Shown here: positions 41,788-51,626 of the stretch, one piece after another
Numbering within the stretch: position 1 is the first letter of the stretch
Layout of the letters: each line of letters starts with the position of its first letter
NCBI RefSeq assembly: GCF_014200595.1
Contig: NZ_JACHCG010000003.1
Span: 62,001-126,000 of the forward strand
Reading direction: 5' to 3'
Source: Pedobacter cryoconitis
GTDB lineage: Bacteria > Bacteroidota > Bacteroidia > Sphingobacteriales > Sphingobacteriaceae
DNA: 64,000 nt
Notes under the pieces: model-generated
The model's database searches: none
What the model was told of the DNA's origin: nothing
Seen by the model: the letters and a program-made list of their open reading frames with translations, nothing else
Program-made: the position numbers and the translations under genes

Positions 41788-43443
41788 ATGAAAAGATTAT
41801 TTATCAGTACTCTCATCGTATTCACAGCCCTTTTTCAGGCCAATGCGCAACTTTTAAAAGAGAAGCATACCTTCTCGCGCGCAGATACATTAAGAGGTAT
41901 GCTGACCCCGCTGCGTACCTGCTATGATATCAACTATTACCACCTTGACGTCAAAGTGGATATCGGCAGTAAATCAATCAGTGGAAGCAATGAATTCAAT
42001 TTTACAGCGACAACAGACTTCAAACAACTTCAGTTTGACCTGTTCAGTAACCTGACGATTGAAAAAGTAGTTTATAAAAACCAGGAACTCCCTTTCAAAA
42101 GGGAGTTTAATGCTGTATTTGTAACTTTTCCAGCCACGATTAAAAAGGGAGCAAAAGATAAATTTGAAGTTTTTTACTCAGGTAGTCCGGTCATTGCCAA
42201 AAGACCTCCATGGGACGGAGGTTTCATTTTCAGTAAAGACGAAGCCGGCGATCCCTGGGTATCTGTAGCCTGTCAGGGCTTCGGTGCAAGTTCATGGTGG
42301 CCAACCAAAGAGCATCAAAGTGACGAAGTGGATAGTGTGTTAATCAGTATCAGCGTTCCTAAAGATTTACAGGAAGTATCAAACGGGCGCTTGCGCAGTA
42401 TTGTGGACAAACCTGATGGCTACAAACAATACAACTGGTTTGTGGCCAATCCGATCAACAATTATAACATTACATTTTACATCGGAAAATATGCCCATTG
42501 GACAGACCTTTACAAAGGAGAAGATGGAGATCTTACCTTAGATTACTGGTCGCTGAAAGCTGATAGCGCAAAGGCAAGACCACACTGGGATGCAGATGTA
42601 AAACCAATGCTTAAAGCATTCGAACACTGGTTTGGCCCCTATCCTTTCTACAAAGATGGTTACAAACTCGTTCAGGCCCCCCATCTTGGTATGGAACATC
42701 AAAGTGCTGTTGCCTATGGTAATCAATTTAAAATGGGCTATCTCGGCAATGACCTATCCGGTTCCGGCTGGGGCTTAAAGTTTGATTTTATTACTGTGCA
42801 TGAAAGTGGCCACGAGTGGTTCGGGAATAACATTACCTCGAAAGACATCGCTGATATGTGGATTCACGAAAGTTTCACCAATTACTCAGAAGCATTGCTG
42901 GTTGAATCCCTGTACGGAAAAAAGGCTTCCACTGCTTATGTAGTGGGTATAAGACACAAAATTCAAAATGACGTTCCAATCATCGGTGCCTACAACGTAA
43001 ACCATGAAGGCTCCGGAGATATGTATTATAAAGGAGCAAATATGGTACATACCATACGTCAGCTTATCCAGGATGATGAGAGGTTCCGTCAGATTTTACG
43101 TGGCCTGAATAAAACATTCTACCATCAAACTGTCACTACAGCGCAGATCGAAAACTATATCAGCAAAGAAAGCGGTCTGAAACTATCCAGAGTATTTGAC
43201 CAGTATTTGAGAACTACTAAAGTCCCGGCGCTTACTTACAGCATCAAAGATGGTAAATTAACCTACCACTGGACGGATGTTGTTGAAGGATTTGACATGC
43301 CCGTTAAAGTATCTCTTGCACCCGGCAAGTTTAGCTTTATTCATCCGACTACAACTCCAAAAACAATTGCTGTTCAAAGCGGCATAGATGAAACCAGTTT
43401 TAAAGCCGACCCTAATTTTTATATTTTGTTGAAAAAAGGATAA
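41788..43443 (+). CDS. M1-family metallopeptidase
   Basis: 551 residues: signal peptide to NAQ, an N-terminal beta saddle domain (YHLDVKVDIGSKSISGSNEFNF), then the thermolysin-like domain with the substrate motif LGMEHQSAVAYGN (GMEH in place of GAMEN) and zinc site HESGHEWFGN with the distal Glu in HESFTNYSEALL. It lacks the C-terminal armadillo-like domain of long M1 enzymes, as in several Bacteroidota M1 proteins. Probably a periplasmic aminopeptidase co-operating with the CocE/NonD enzyme. Confidence 0.92.
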   Translation: MKRLFISTLIVFTALFQANAQLLKEKHTFSRADTLRGMLTPLRTCYDINYYHLDVKVDIGSKSISGSNEFNFTATTDFKQLQFDLFSNLTIEKVVYKNQELPFKREFNAVFVTFPATIKKGAKDKFEVFYSGSPVIAKRPPWDGGFIFSKDEAGDPWVSVACQGFGASSWWPTKEHQSDEVDSVLISISVPKDLQEVSNGRLRSIVDKPDGYKQYNWFVANPINNYNITFYIGKYAHWTDLYKGEDGDLTLDYWSLKADSAKARPHWDADVKPMLKAFEHWFGPYPFYKDGYKLVQAPHLGMEHQSAVAYGNQFKMGYLGNDLSGSGWGLKFDFITVHESGHEWFGNNITSKDIADMWIHESFTNYSEALLVESLYGKKASTAYVVGIRHKIQNDVPIIGAYNVNHEGSGDMYYKGANMVHTIRQLIQDDERFRQILRGLNKTFYHQTVTTAQIENYISKESGLKLSRVFDQYLRTTKVPALTYSIKDGKLTYHWTDVVEGFDMPVKVSLAPGKFSFIHPTTTPKTIAVQSGIDETSFKADPNFYILLKKG

Positions 43444-43508
43444 ATAAAATGCAGACGTTTATGCAACTAATCAAAAACTTTAACGTCCTATAAAAAAACC
43501 TAACAGAA

Positions 43509-44234
43509 ATGAAGAAATTAAATAGTTTACTCTTACTTGCCCTGCTTACGCTCGGTTCTCACGTTCATGCCACCGCTCCTATCCGGATTGCTAAATCTTT
43601 CAATGAAGAAGAAAGACCGGTTGGAAGCTTCAAAGGAGTTGCTACAGGCGGCCCTCTGGCTGTAAAAATCATGATGGGCAATAAAGAATCAATACGTCTG
43701 GAGGGTGATCAGGAAGCCATTGCCAACCTGACTACCGAAGTAATTTCGGGCGTTTTAACTATCAAACCAAAAACCAAATGGAATGACTGGTCAAGAAAAT
43801 TCAACAGTGCGCACGTAACCGTTTATATCACAGCGAAAAAGATTACTTCTTTAACACTGAGCGGATCAGGTAATATAGTTGTTGAAAACGCTATTAACTC
43901 ACCTGAACTGGTAGCAACCCTTAGCGGCTCAGGAGGCATCACTGCCAGTGCAAATGTAAAATCATTTACAGGTACAATCAGCGGTTCAGGTTCAATTAAA
44001 CTAAGTGGTAAAGCAGACGACTCAAATCTTACCTTAAGTGGGTCAGGAGGCTTCAGAGGCAGAGAGTTTGTCGTGAACGACCTTTCTGCTCAAATCAGCG
44101 GTTCAGCCAATATCAGTATTACAGCCAACAAAAACATTGAAGCAGTGATCAGCGGCTCAGGCAGTATCCGTTATTCAGGAAATGCAGCAGTCAAAAAAAC
44201 AGTGATCGGATCCGGAAGTATCAGAAAAGAATAA
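43509..44234 (+). CDS. Head GIN domain protein (DUF2807)
   Basis: 241 residues: signal peptide (MKKLNSLLLLALLTLGSHVHA), then a right-handed beta-helix-like GIN domain. Seven turns carry the repeated SGSG motif (LTLSGSGNI, ATLSGSGGI, GTISGSGSI, LTLSGSGGF, AQISGSANI, AVISGSGSI, and GSGSI at the end). Function is unknown; it is thought to be a cell-surface or periplasmic adhesin-like protein. It lies 65 bp after the M1 gene, possibly in the same transcript. Confidence 0.9.
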   Translation: MKKLNSLLLLALLTLGSHVHATAPIRIAKSFNEEERPVGSFKGVATGGPLAVKIMMGNKESIRLEGDQEAIANLTTEVISGVLTIKPKTKWNDWSRKFNSAHVTVYITAKKITSLTLSGSGNIVVENAINSPELVATLSGSGGITASANVKSFTGTISGSGSIKLSGKADDSNLTLSGSGGFRGREFVVNDLSAQISGSANISITANKNIEAVISGSGSIRYSGNAAVKKTVIGSGSIRKE

Positions 44235-44257
44235 CAATTATTAACTCCCTATAAACA

Positions 44258-44295
44258 AGAAAGGCCCCGTATTTAATCAAATACAGGGCCTTTCT
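44258..44295. terminator. Bidirectional rho-independent terminator
   Basis: AGAAAGGCCCCGTATTT / AAATACAGGGCCTTTCT, one mismatch, AATC loop, between convergent genes. Confidence 0.85.
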
Positions 44296-44310
44296 GTTAT
44301 TTGTAATAAT

Positions 44311-45306
44311 TTATAAAGGTAAATTGAAAATATGCACCGACTGATCCTTAAACTTCTGATAAGAAGGCTGATCAGATTTCGCTTTATCCGAGACAACAAC
44401 GATCTGCGTATCGTTAATAAAGGAAACACCCTCTACATTCGCATACAAAACATTATTTCCTGAACCCACTACCCCACTACTATTGCCTTTAGGAAACTCA
44501 TAAGTTTTACCCCCGGTAATTGCCCAATCCGTACTATTCAACGTACCAACCCATAATTTAGAATCCTGCTGCGAGGTAATCGCTACTCTATTCCCATAAA
44601 CAGTCAGATCTGAATAATCCGTAAAACTGGCCGAAGCAGGAAGCGTGATTTCCGTAACTTTCTGCCATTGATTGTTATTTTTCTTTAAAACGGCAATTTT
44701 TCCCGTTCCTTCCACCAAACCAAGCAGATAATCTACCCCACCACGGGCAACCCAGGCAATTCCTTCAAATCCCTTATTGCTGTTTGCTTCCGTAAAATAG
44801 TAATCTGCCCACAGACTGCTCTGATAAACCATACTTGAATTATACTCGCGGATACGTGGCTGATACTGGCTGCCATTCGCTACAGCTTCTTCCACTACAA
44901 AAAAAGCAGGTGTACTCTTAGCTGCATAAGTGATCCCTTCAAATCCTGAATCACCTGGCCCCGAACCCAGCAAGCTATTCTCATTGCTGTTCTCCGGTAA
45001 AGTCTGCTTGATCTTAGCAATCTCAAAACGATTATCAGAAGCCACATAAAAATAACCATTCAGATAATAAACACCACTGGCTTCAAACTTATCGTCCTTA
45101 TTATAGCCTTTAATCAGCTTATAGATTTTCGCCTCCGCTATCGGAGCTCCCAGTATTGTAACTCCGGTAGCCGAGGCAGTAACAGACTGAGAAGCAGTTT
45201 GTCCTGAAGAGAGACTCTCCGGCACAACACTGTCATTTGCCTTTTTACAGGCAAAAAAAGACACCGCTACAAGAGCGGTGCAAATTGATAATTTAATGTT
45301 TTTCAT
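44311..45306 (-). CDS. Propeller-like lipoprotein (SdiA-regulated/phytase-like)
   Basis: 331 residues from the ATG at 45306 (MKNIKLSICTALVAVSFFAC); lipidation at Cys20. After a Ser/Thr-rich linker, the body shows repeated blade-like segments: FEASGVYYLNGYFYVASD, GFEGITYAAKSTPAFFVVEE, GFEGIAWVARGGVDYLLGLVE, DYSDLTVYGNRVAITSQQDSKLWVG, and NVEGVSFINDTQIVVVSDK. The FEGI/VEGV motifs resemble SdiA-regulated and phytase-like propellers. Function is unknown. A tail ending VHIFNLPL closes the last blade. Confidence 0.7.
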   Translation of the reverse strand: MKNIKLSICTALVAVSFFACKKANDSVVPESLSSGQTASQSVTASATGVTILGAPIAEAKIYKLIKGYNKDDKFEASGVYYLNGYFYVASDNRFEIAKIKQTLPENSNENSLLGSGPGDSGFEGITYAAKSTPAFFVVEEAVANGSQYQPRIREYNSSMVYQSSLWADYYFTEANSNKGFEGIAWVARGGVDYLLGLVEGTGKIAVLKKNNNQWQKVTEITLPASASFTDYSDLTVYGNRVAITSQQDSKLWVGTLNSTDWAITGGKTYEFPKGNSSGVVGSGNNVLYANVEGVSFINDTQIVVVSDKAKSDQPSYQKFKDQSVHIFNLPL

Positions 45307-45450
45307 AGGTATATGATTTACCTGCAATATCCACTATAACTATCAATAAAATAACCTGTTTTTGTTATTTTTTCGTTAAAAAATAAAACATGCCCTCAAA
45401 CGCTTCTACAGTCATACCAGCCACCCTGCAAAAGGAAATCCCTCCGGGAC

Positions 45451-45526
45451 GCCTAAAAAAAAAGGATACTAATGTGAGGCCATTCAATTTTAATGTCGGC
45501 CGAACATAGTATCCTTTTTTTTAGGC
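45451..45526 (-). terminator. Unusually long terminator-like hairpin
   Basis: 76 nt. Outer arms GCCTAAAAAAAAAGGATACTA (45451-45471) and TAGTATCCTTTTTTTTAGGC (45507-45526) pair over about 20 bp with one unequal A/T run. Inside, ATGT/ACAT and GGCC/GGCC pair again around a possible tandem GA-GA mismatch. It lies 25 bp after the stop of the minus-strand gene at 45551 and can end its transcript. It is much longer than other terminators in the window. Confidence 0.7.
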
Positions 45527-45550
45527 GAAGCCAGAAAGCCGCTTTAAGGT

Positions 45551-46441
45551 TTAAAACTGGTACCCTAAAGCCCACATATTCTGTACATAATTAATCTTCT
45601 GACTTGCTTTATCCAAATCATCCCTGCCTGTAGTATGGACAGTTTTCAAATTAGTTGCCCCAACTTTCGTCGTATTTTGAATATATAACCCCCTGGTCAC
45701 ATAAAACTTCAAACCAATCTTAGCAGAAAAACCATAACCAGCAACATTCCAGTGATTATTTCTTCCCTGCTCGAACAAACGTACATCCGACCTTGGTACC
45801 ATCATACCACCACCAAGACCAGTTTCCAAAGTTAAAGAAGTCTGTCTTGAAGGCGCAACCCAAATATCATCATAACGCTCAAACTCAATATTCGCATAAT
45901 TGAACCCATCAGTATGCTCATAAGTAAGCATCTTACTCGTTACATCAATCATCTGTCCATTATATGTTCCTGCAAGCGCACCAGTAGGCACACCAGGCTC
46001 AGAAATATTTTCTCCGATCACACCAGTAATCGCTACCCTTTGCGGAATATCCATCACATACTTCATGTGATCCCAACCAATCGAAACACTATAATTATCA
46101 GAAATGAAATACCCCACCCGAAGATTATACTGAGGCTCAGAAATCTTTGCCGGATTTAAATAATTCCACTTTAACGGAGACTGCCTGTCATGAGCAACTA
46201 CATCCTTCAATGTAAAATCATAATTAGGCCCCACAAAATTAATATCACTCTTTCCATACCACGAATGATTATATCCCCAATGCACAAAGAAATCCCCTTT
46301 TCTTGAGAAATTCCTCTTGATCTCATTAGAAAATATACTCTTTCCAATCTTTACCGGATTATCCGTTGTATTTGTAGTTTCTTGTGCCTTCGTCCTTTTA
46401 CCAAAAACCAGGAACAACAATAATAAGTAGCTTTTTTTCAC
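45551..46441 (-). CDS. Outer-membrane beta-barrel protein of unknown function
   Basis: 296 residues if started at the GTG at 46441, which begins a signal peptide (VKKSYLLLLFLVFGKRTKAQ). An ATG at 46489 would add 16 odd residues in front. The mature protein is strand-rich with aromatic ends: FFVHWGYNHSWYGKSDINFVGPNYDFTLKDV, YNLRVGYFISDNYSVSIGWDHMKYVM, ending YVQNMWALGYQF. This fits a medium-size outer-membrane barrel. No specific family is assigned. Confidence 0.7.
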   Translation of the reverse strand: MKKSYLLLLFLVFGKRTKAQETTNTTDNPVKIGKSIFSNEIKRNFSRKGDFFVHWGYNHSWYGKSDINFVGPNYDFTLKDVVAHDRQSPLKWNYLNPAKISEPQYNLRVGYFISDNYSVSIGWDHMKYVMDIPQRVAITGVIGENISEPGVPTGALAGTYNGQMIDVTSKMLTYEHTDGFNYANIEFERYDDIWVAPSRQTSLTLETGLGGGMMVPRSDVRLFEQGRNNHWNVAGYGFSAKIGLKFYVTRGLYIQNTTKVGATNLKTVHTTGRDDLDKASQKINYVQNMWALGYQF

Positions 46442-46518
46442 AATGTAAAAGTACAGAAATCCTGTCAAAAACGAATTACAGCAAAACAAATGACATGAAC
46501 AAGACGCAATAAAAACAG

Positions 46519-46553
46519 AAAAATCCTGCTATAACGAAACAGCAGGATTTTTC
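46519..46553 (-). terminator. Rho-independent terminator of the odhAB operon
   Basis: AAAAATCCTGCT / AGCAGGATTTTT, perfect 12-bp stem, downstream of odhB. Confidence 0.9.
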
Positions 46554-46574
46554 CGGAAATATATTAATCAGTAA

Positions 46575-47807
46575 TTATACCCCTAACAACAAACGTGCAG
46601 GATCTTCTAATAACTGTTTTACTCTCACTAAGAATCCAACCGACTCTCTGCCATCAATGATTCTGTGATCATAAGATAAAGCAAGGTACATCATCGGGCG
46701 AACGACAACTTCACCTTTCTCCGCAATCGGGCGCTCAATAATATTGTGCATTCCTAAAATCGCAGACTGAGGCGCATTGATGATTGGCGTAGACATCATA
46801 GAACCAAATACACCACCATTAGTGATTGTAAACGTTCCACCAGTCATTTCTTCCAAAGTCAATTTGCTGTCACGTGCTTTAGTAGCCAGCTCAATCACAG
46901 ATTTTTCAATCTGTGCAAGCGTCATACTCTCCGCATTTCTGATAATTGGAACAACCAATCCTTTAGGTGCAGAAACAGCAATAGAAATATCTACGAAGTC
47001 ATTGTAAACAACAGACTCCCCATCAATACGTGCATTTACAGCAGGGAAATCTTTCATAGCCTCACAAACAGCTTTCGTGAAGAAACTCATGAAACCTAAA
47101 CCAACACCATATTTCTCTTTGAACTGATCTTTATATTTTCCGCGAAGATCCATGATCGGTTTCATGTTTACTTCGTTAAAAGTAGTTAACATGGCCGTTT
47201 CATTCTTCACCGCCACTAAACGTTTCGCAACAGTTTTGCGCAATGGAGACATTTTCTCTTTGCGTTCATTTCTTGAACCCGCAACCGGTGCAGCTACAAC
47301 TGGTGCAGCTTTTTCAGGAGCCTTAGCCGCTGGTGCAGCTGCTTTCTCCGCCTTAAGCGCATCATCTTTAGTAATTCTGCCATCAACACCAGAGCCTTTA
47401 ACAGCTGCTGCGTCAACACCTTTTTCTGCAAGAATTTTACCCGCCGCTGGTGAAGGTGTACCAGTTGCATAACTCTCGCCATTTCTTTCTGCTACCGGAG
47501 CAGCAGGCTGAGCATCATTAACAACCGCTTTTTCTTCAGCAGCTGGTGCTTCCGCTTTTGCCGGGGCAGCTCCACTAGTTTCGATAGAACAAACTACAGC
47601 ACCTATAGCCAGCGTATCCCCTTCGGCCGCCACTATTTTCAAAGTTCCGGCTTGCTCAGCAGTTAATTCAAAAGTTGCTTTATCAGACTCTAACTCGGCG
47701 ATTACTTCATCCATTTCTACGGCATCACCATCATTCTTCACCCAACGGGATAAAACAACTTCGGTAATTGATTCGCCTACTGGCGGAACTTTTATTTCTA
47801 GACTCAT
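46575..47807 (-). CDS. odhB: 2-oxoglutarate dehydrogenase E2 (dihydrolipoyllysine succinyltransferase)
   Basis: 410 residues. Lipoyl domain 1-75 with the lipoylated Lys in [12 protein letters not shown]; an Ala/Pro-rich linker; the peripheral-subunit-binding domain around [20 protein letters not shown] and [10 protein letters not shown]; a second Ala/Pro-rich linker; and the catalytic domain ending with [22 protein letters not shown], whose DHR motif holds the catalytic His. Transfers succinyl groups to CoA in the TCA cycle. It lies 20 bp after odhA. Confidence 0.95.
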   Translation of the reverse strand: MSLEIKVPPVGESITEVVLSRWVKNDGDAVEMDEVIAELESDKATFELTAEQAGTLKIVAAEGDTLAIGAVVCSIETSGAAPAKAEAPAAEEKAVVNDAQPAAPVAERNGESYATGTPSPAAGKILAEKGVDAAAVKGSGVDGRITKDDALKAEKAAAPAAKAPEKAAPVVAAPVAGSRNERKEKMSPLRKTVAKRLVAVKNETAMLTTFNEVNMKPIMDLRGKYKDQFKEKYGVGLGFMSFFTKAVCEAMKDFPAVNARIDGESVVYNDFVDISIAVSAPKGLVVPIIRNAESMTLAQIEKSVIELATKARDSKLTLEEMTGGTFTITNGGVFGSMMSTPIINAPQSAILGMHNIIERPIAEKGEVVVRPMMYLALSYDHRIIDGRESVGFLVRVKQLLEDPARLLLGV

Positions 47808-47827
47808 AATTGATGTATTATATTTTC

Positions 47828-50623
47828 CTAATCTACGTTATATGCTTTACTCACTGATTTCTTAGCAATCTTGTGATCCACCTCAGTTACAGGTGCTGCA
47901 AAAGATTTTGCAAGAATATAAGCTTGCTCATCTGCATGCTGCTTCGCAAATCCAGTTGCAGTACTGCTGCTTTCTTTTCTTGAAATCACTTCAATATCAC
48001 TGAATACTGTCTTTCTTGTTTTACGTAACAAATAAGGCCATGCACCCATGTTTTCAGGCTCTTCCTGAACCCAGATAGCTTCTTTCGCATTTTTATAACC
48101 TTTATAAACTGCTTCCATTTGTTTCAATGGCGTAGGATATAACTGCTCAACACGAACAATCGCAACATTTTTGATCTCCTCTTTTTGTTGTTTTTCTAAC
48201 AATTCGTAGTAAATTTTACCACTACAGAATAACACTCTGTCTACCTCGTTAGCCTTCACATTTGCATCATTGATTACCTCCTGGAATTTATCATCAGTAA
48301 ACTCTTCCAGTTTAGAAACACAAAGTGGATGACGCAATAAGCTTTTAGGAGTGAAAACGATCAGTGGTTTTCTGAAATCACGTTTAAACTGACGACGGAT
48401 TGCATGGAAAAAGTTAGCCGGAGTAGTACAGTTTGTTACCTGCATATTGTAATCTGCACAAAGCTCCATAAAACGCTCAATCCTTGCAGAAGAGTGTTCA
48501 GGGCCTTGTCCTTCATAACCATGAGGCAATAACATCACTAACCCGTTTTCACGCTGCCATTTTGTTTCTGCACTTGCAATATACTGATCCACAACAATCT
48601 GTGCGCCATTGAAGAAATCTCCAAACTGTGCTTCCCAAATGGTTAAAGCATTAGGGTTTGCCATTGCATAACCATACTCAAACCCCAAAACACCATATTC
48701 TGATAAATGCGAATTGTAGATATCAAATGGAGCCTGCTGATCAGAAAGGTTACTTAAAGGGATATATTCCTCTTCAGAATCTTCCAGCGTTAATACAGCA
48801 TGACGGTGCGAGAATGTACCACGCTCCACATCCTGTCCGCTTAAACGAACTCTCTTACCTTCAGTAAGCAAAGTTGCGTAAGCCAGCTGCTCACCCATTG
48901 CCCAGTCAAAAACATGACTTGAAGTAGCCATTTTATTACGCTCAGCGAATAGTTTTTCAATTTTCTTGAAGAACTTCTTATCCGCAGGCAGAGTACTGAT
49001 CCTTTTTGCAATCTCTAATAAAGTAGTCTTTTTAACAGACGTATCCGGAGAAGTAACGAAATCTTCCGCACTGGCAATTCTCATGTCTGACCATGCACCA
49101 GCAAACTTCACACCTTTATAAGTAGAAGTAACTTCTTTAGCCTCATTTAATCTCTCCTGTAAAATACCACGGAATTCAACTTCCATTTCTTTTGCCAGGC
49201 TAGCTTCCATTTTACCTTCACCAATCAATTGTTTGATATAGATATCTCTTGGATTAGCATGCTGCTCGATGCTTTTGTATAATAAAGGCTGAGTGAACTT
49301 AGGCTCATCCGCTTCATTATGACCGAACCTGCGGTAACACAGGATATCGATGAAAACATCATTTTTATATTTCTGACGGTATTCCATAGCCAGGTTGATT
49401 GCATAAACCAAAGCTTCCACATCATCCCCATTCACATGGAAAACAGGTGAAAGCGTCACCTTAGCAATATCTGTACAGTAAGTACTGGTACGTCCGTCTT
49501 TATAATTTGTAGTAAAACCAATCTGATTGTTAATGACCAGGTGGATTGTACCACCAGTTTTATAACCATCCAGACCAGCCATTTGAATCACTTCGTAAAC
49601 GATACCCTGCCCGGCAACTGAAGCGTCACCATGAATAAGGATAGGTGCAATACGTGAATCATCACCACCGTATTTGAAATCAATTTTAGAGCGTGTCATT
49701 CCTTCAACCACACCATTTACTGTTTCCAGGTGAGATGGGTTAGGACATAAACTCAAATGCACGCTCTTTCCGTCATTCGTAGTCACATCCGTAGAATAAC
49801 CAAGGTGGTACTTCACATCACCTCCAAAAGGAGATTCCGCGCTGTAACCTTTACCTTCAAATTCAGCAAAGATATCTTTGTAAGTTTTTTGCATGATATT
49901 GGCAAGAACGTTCAAACGCCCTCTGTGTGCCATACCAATTACAAATTCTTCAATTCCCATTGCAGAACCCTTTTCAATCACTGAATCCAGTGCAGGAATT
50001 AAAGCCTCTGCTCCTTCTAAAGAGAATCTCTTCTGACCAAGAAACTTAGTTCCTAAAAAGTTTTCAAAGCTTACGGCTTCATTTAACTTTTTAAGGATCC
50101 TTCTTTTTTCTTCAATTGAAAAATTTGGTGTGTTCTGCACACTTTCCATTTTATTTTCAATCCAGCTTAATACTTCAGGTGTACGAACGAATTTATATTC
50201 CGCACCAATAGACCTGCAATAAGTTCTTTTCAGGAAGGTTACAATATCGCTTAGTTTGGCAGCACCAATCCCAAGTTCTACACCCGAATTAAAAACAGTG
50301 TCCAGGTCAGTCTGACTTAAACCGAAGTTTTCAATATCAAGCGTTGGTAAATGATGACGTCTTTCTCTTACCGGGTTTGTTTGGGTAAACAAATGACCCC
50401 GCTGGCGATAGCCATTGATCAGATTTAAGACATTCACTTCTTTTAAAAAATGTTCGGGAGTTGCTTCACCGGCTACGCCTGCATCCGCTCCTCTTCCAAA
50501 ATCAAACCCTTCAAAAAACTTCTGCCAGCCGAATTCAACCGCATTAGGATCTTCTTTATAAGCTTGATAAATAGAATCGATGTATTCGGCATTTGCGCCG
50601 TTGAGATAAGATAAATTATCCAT
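47828..50623 (-). CDS. odhA: 2-oxoglutarate dehydrogenase E1
   Basis: 931-residue thiamine-diphosphate decarboxylase. The N-terminal E1o signature ([32 protein letters not shown]), [17 protein letters not shown], the ThDP-binding [42 protein letters not shown] region, [21 protein letters not shown], and the C-terminal half with [20 protein letters not shown] are all present. First gene of odhA-odhB. The upstream MerR gene ends 54 bp away. Confidence 0.96.
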   Translation of the reverse strand: MDNLSYLNGANAEYIDSIYQAYKEDPNAVEFGWQKFFEGFDFGRGADAGVAGEATPEHFLKEVNVLNLINGYRQRGHLFTQTNPVRERRHHLPTLDIENFGLSQTDLDTVFNSGVELGIGAAKLSDIVTFLKRTYCRSIGAEYKFVRTPEVLSWIENKMESVQNTPNFSIEEKRRILKKLNEAVSFENFLGTKFLGQKRFSLEGAEALIPALDSVIEKGSAMGIEEFVIGMAHRGRLNVLANIMQKTYKDIFAEFEGKGYSAESPFGGDVKYHLGYSTDVTTNDGKSVHLSLCPNPSHLETVNGVVEGMTRSKIDFKYGGDDSRIAPILIHGDASVAGQGIVYEVIQMAGLDGYKTGGTIHLVINNQIGFTTNYKDGRTSTYCTDIAKVTLSPVFHVNGDDVEALVYAINLAMEYRQKYKNDVFIDILCYRRFGHNEADEPKFTQPLLYKSIEQHANPRDIYIKQLIGEGKMEASLAKEMEVEFRGILQERLNEAKEVTSTYKGVKFAGAWSDMRIASAEDFVTSPDTSVKKTTLLEIAKRISTLPADKKFFKKIEKLFAERNKMATSSHVFDWAMGEQLAYATLLTEGKRVRLSGQDVERGTFSHRHAVLTLEDSEEEYIPLSNLSDQQAPFDIYNSHLSEYGVLGFEYGYAMANPNALTIWEAQFGDFFNGAQIVVDQYIASAETKWQRENGLVMLLPHGYEGQGPEHSSARIERFMELCADYNMQVTNCTTPANFFHAIRRQFKRDFRKPLIVFTPKSLLRHPLCVSKLEEFTDDKFQEVINDANVKANEVDRVLFCSGKIYYELLEKQQKEEIKNVAIVRVEQLYPTPLKQMEAVYKGYKNAKEAIWVQEEPENMGAWPYLLRKTRKTVFSDIEVISRKESSSTATGFAKQHADEQAYILAKSFAAPVTEVDHKIAKKSVSKAYNVD

Positions 50624-50648
50624 TGTTTAAGAATTGGTATAAGTATGG

Positions 50649-50656
50649 CAAAATTA
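50649..50656 (-). promoter_or_regulatory. -7 element of odhA (TAATTTTG)
   Basis: TAnnTTTG match on the minus strand, 25 bp before the start codon. It indicates that odhAB is transcribed separately from the MerR gene. Confidence 0.5.
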
Positions 50657-50677
50657 GGATTTTACCTTTAAAAACAG

Positions 50678-51556
50678 CTATAAATCATCAAGAAATTCTA
50701 CGATTTCACAAACCTTTTTAAGTGGTGTCAGCCTATCGTCAAGAAGTATGTCAAATTCAGAGATTAAACTGCCCGCAACCAGCAGAGGCACATCCATATG
50801 GTCCAACACCTTAGTCAATATTTTATTGATGTCTTTTCCAAGATTCAGAGAGGTAAGTACAATAAAAGCGTAATCTGGTTTATAATGAGCAATTACTTTT
50901 TTAATATCAGTGTAAGGAATTTCCTGTCCAAGATACAGCGTATCCATGCCACATCGTTTTAGTAAATACCGGGCAAACAGTAAACCTGTCTCGTGCATTT
51001 CGGCTTCCGGAAGAAATAACAGGAATCTTTTGGGATCTTTTCTGTCCGGCTTAGAAAGCTTATCAATCTCTACAATCATCCTGTCCCTGATCAGATTGGA
51101 GGCAAAATGTTCATGCGATGGATCTATTGCACCAGTTTGCCATAACATCCCAACCTTTTTCATAAATGGGAAAAGCACAAGATCCATCGTATCGATTAGC
51201 CCTAATTCCTCAATACAACCAGAAAGAATCTCAGAAAATGCAGTTTCATCATATTTTAATGCAGCATCAGAAAGGCGGAGCACCTGCACAGTATCATTAT
51301 TATAATCAGCTTGTAGTTGCAGCACAAGGTCATTGATCTGCGCCTTGTCCATTTTTGCAATCCGGCTTATTTTGTAACCTTTTTCATTCAAAGTCACAAT
51401 ATTAAGCAGATGTTTAAGATCATCCTCCTCGTAATATCTGATATTCGTAGGAGTTCTTTTTGGAGGTACCAGGTTATATCTGGCCTCCCAGGCCCTGATC
51501 GTATGTGCTTTTATGCCTATCAGGCTTTCTATATCACTGATTGAGAATCTTTTCAC
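50678..51556 (-). CDS. MerR-family regulator with B12-binding domains (CarH/LitR-like photoreceptor)
   Basis: 292 residues, GTG start at 51556. The MerR helix-turn-helix is at 1-70 (FSISDIESLIGIKAHTIRAWEARYNLVPPKRT). A helical B12-binding-2 domain follows, carrying Trp139-x9-Glu149-His150, the CarH signature that packs over adenosylcobalamin. The Rossmann-like B12 domain has Glu186-x-His188-x-x-Gly, whose His is the lower cobalt ligand in CarH. The upper His of light-exposed CarH (directly after the Trp) is Gln140 here, so the photoproduct may differ. CarH-type proteins repress carotenoid and photolyase genes in the dark. The DASH cryptochrome gene lies 70 bp upstream. Confidence 0.88.
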   Translation of the reverse strand: MKRFSISDIESLIGIKAHTIRAWEARYNLVPPKRTPTNIRYYEEDDLKHLLNIVTLNEKGYKISRIAKMDKAQINDLVLQLQADYNNDTVQVLRLSDAALKYDETAFSEILSGCIEELGLIDTMDLVLFPFMKKVGMLWQTGAIDPSHEHFASNLIRDRMIVEIDKLSKPDRKDPKRFLLFLPEAEMHETGLLFARYLLKRCGMDTLYLGQEIPYTDIKKVIAHYKPDYAFIVLTSLNLGKDINKILTKVLDHMDVPLLVAGSLISEFDILLDDRLTPLKKVCEIVEFLDDL

Positions 51557-51571
51557 GTACTGTGATAACGT

Positions 51572-51612
51572 TGTTAAACAAAAAATGTTTTAAATATTTT
51601 TTTTGTTTAACA
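51572..51612. promoter_or_regulatory. Candidate operator of the MerR/B12 regulator
   Basis: Inverted repeat TGTTAAACA / TGTTTAACA with a 23-bp AT-rich spacer, filling the 70-bp gap between the DASH gene and the regulator. The arms resemble the 26914-26949 repeat upstream of the ECF sigma gene. Confidence 0.5.
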
Positions 51613-51626
51613 TGAATCTTTATTTA

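Noticed and set aside
47152..47472. 106-codon plus-strand frame inside odhB
   Set aside because: Antisense of the Ala/Pro-rich linker; Ala/Ser bias mirrors the real gene.
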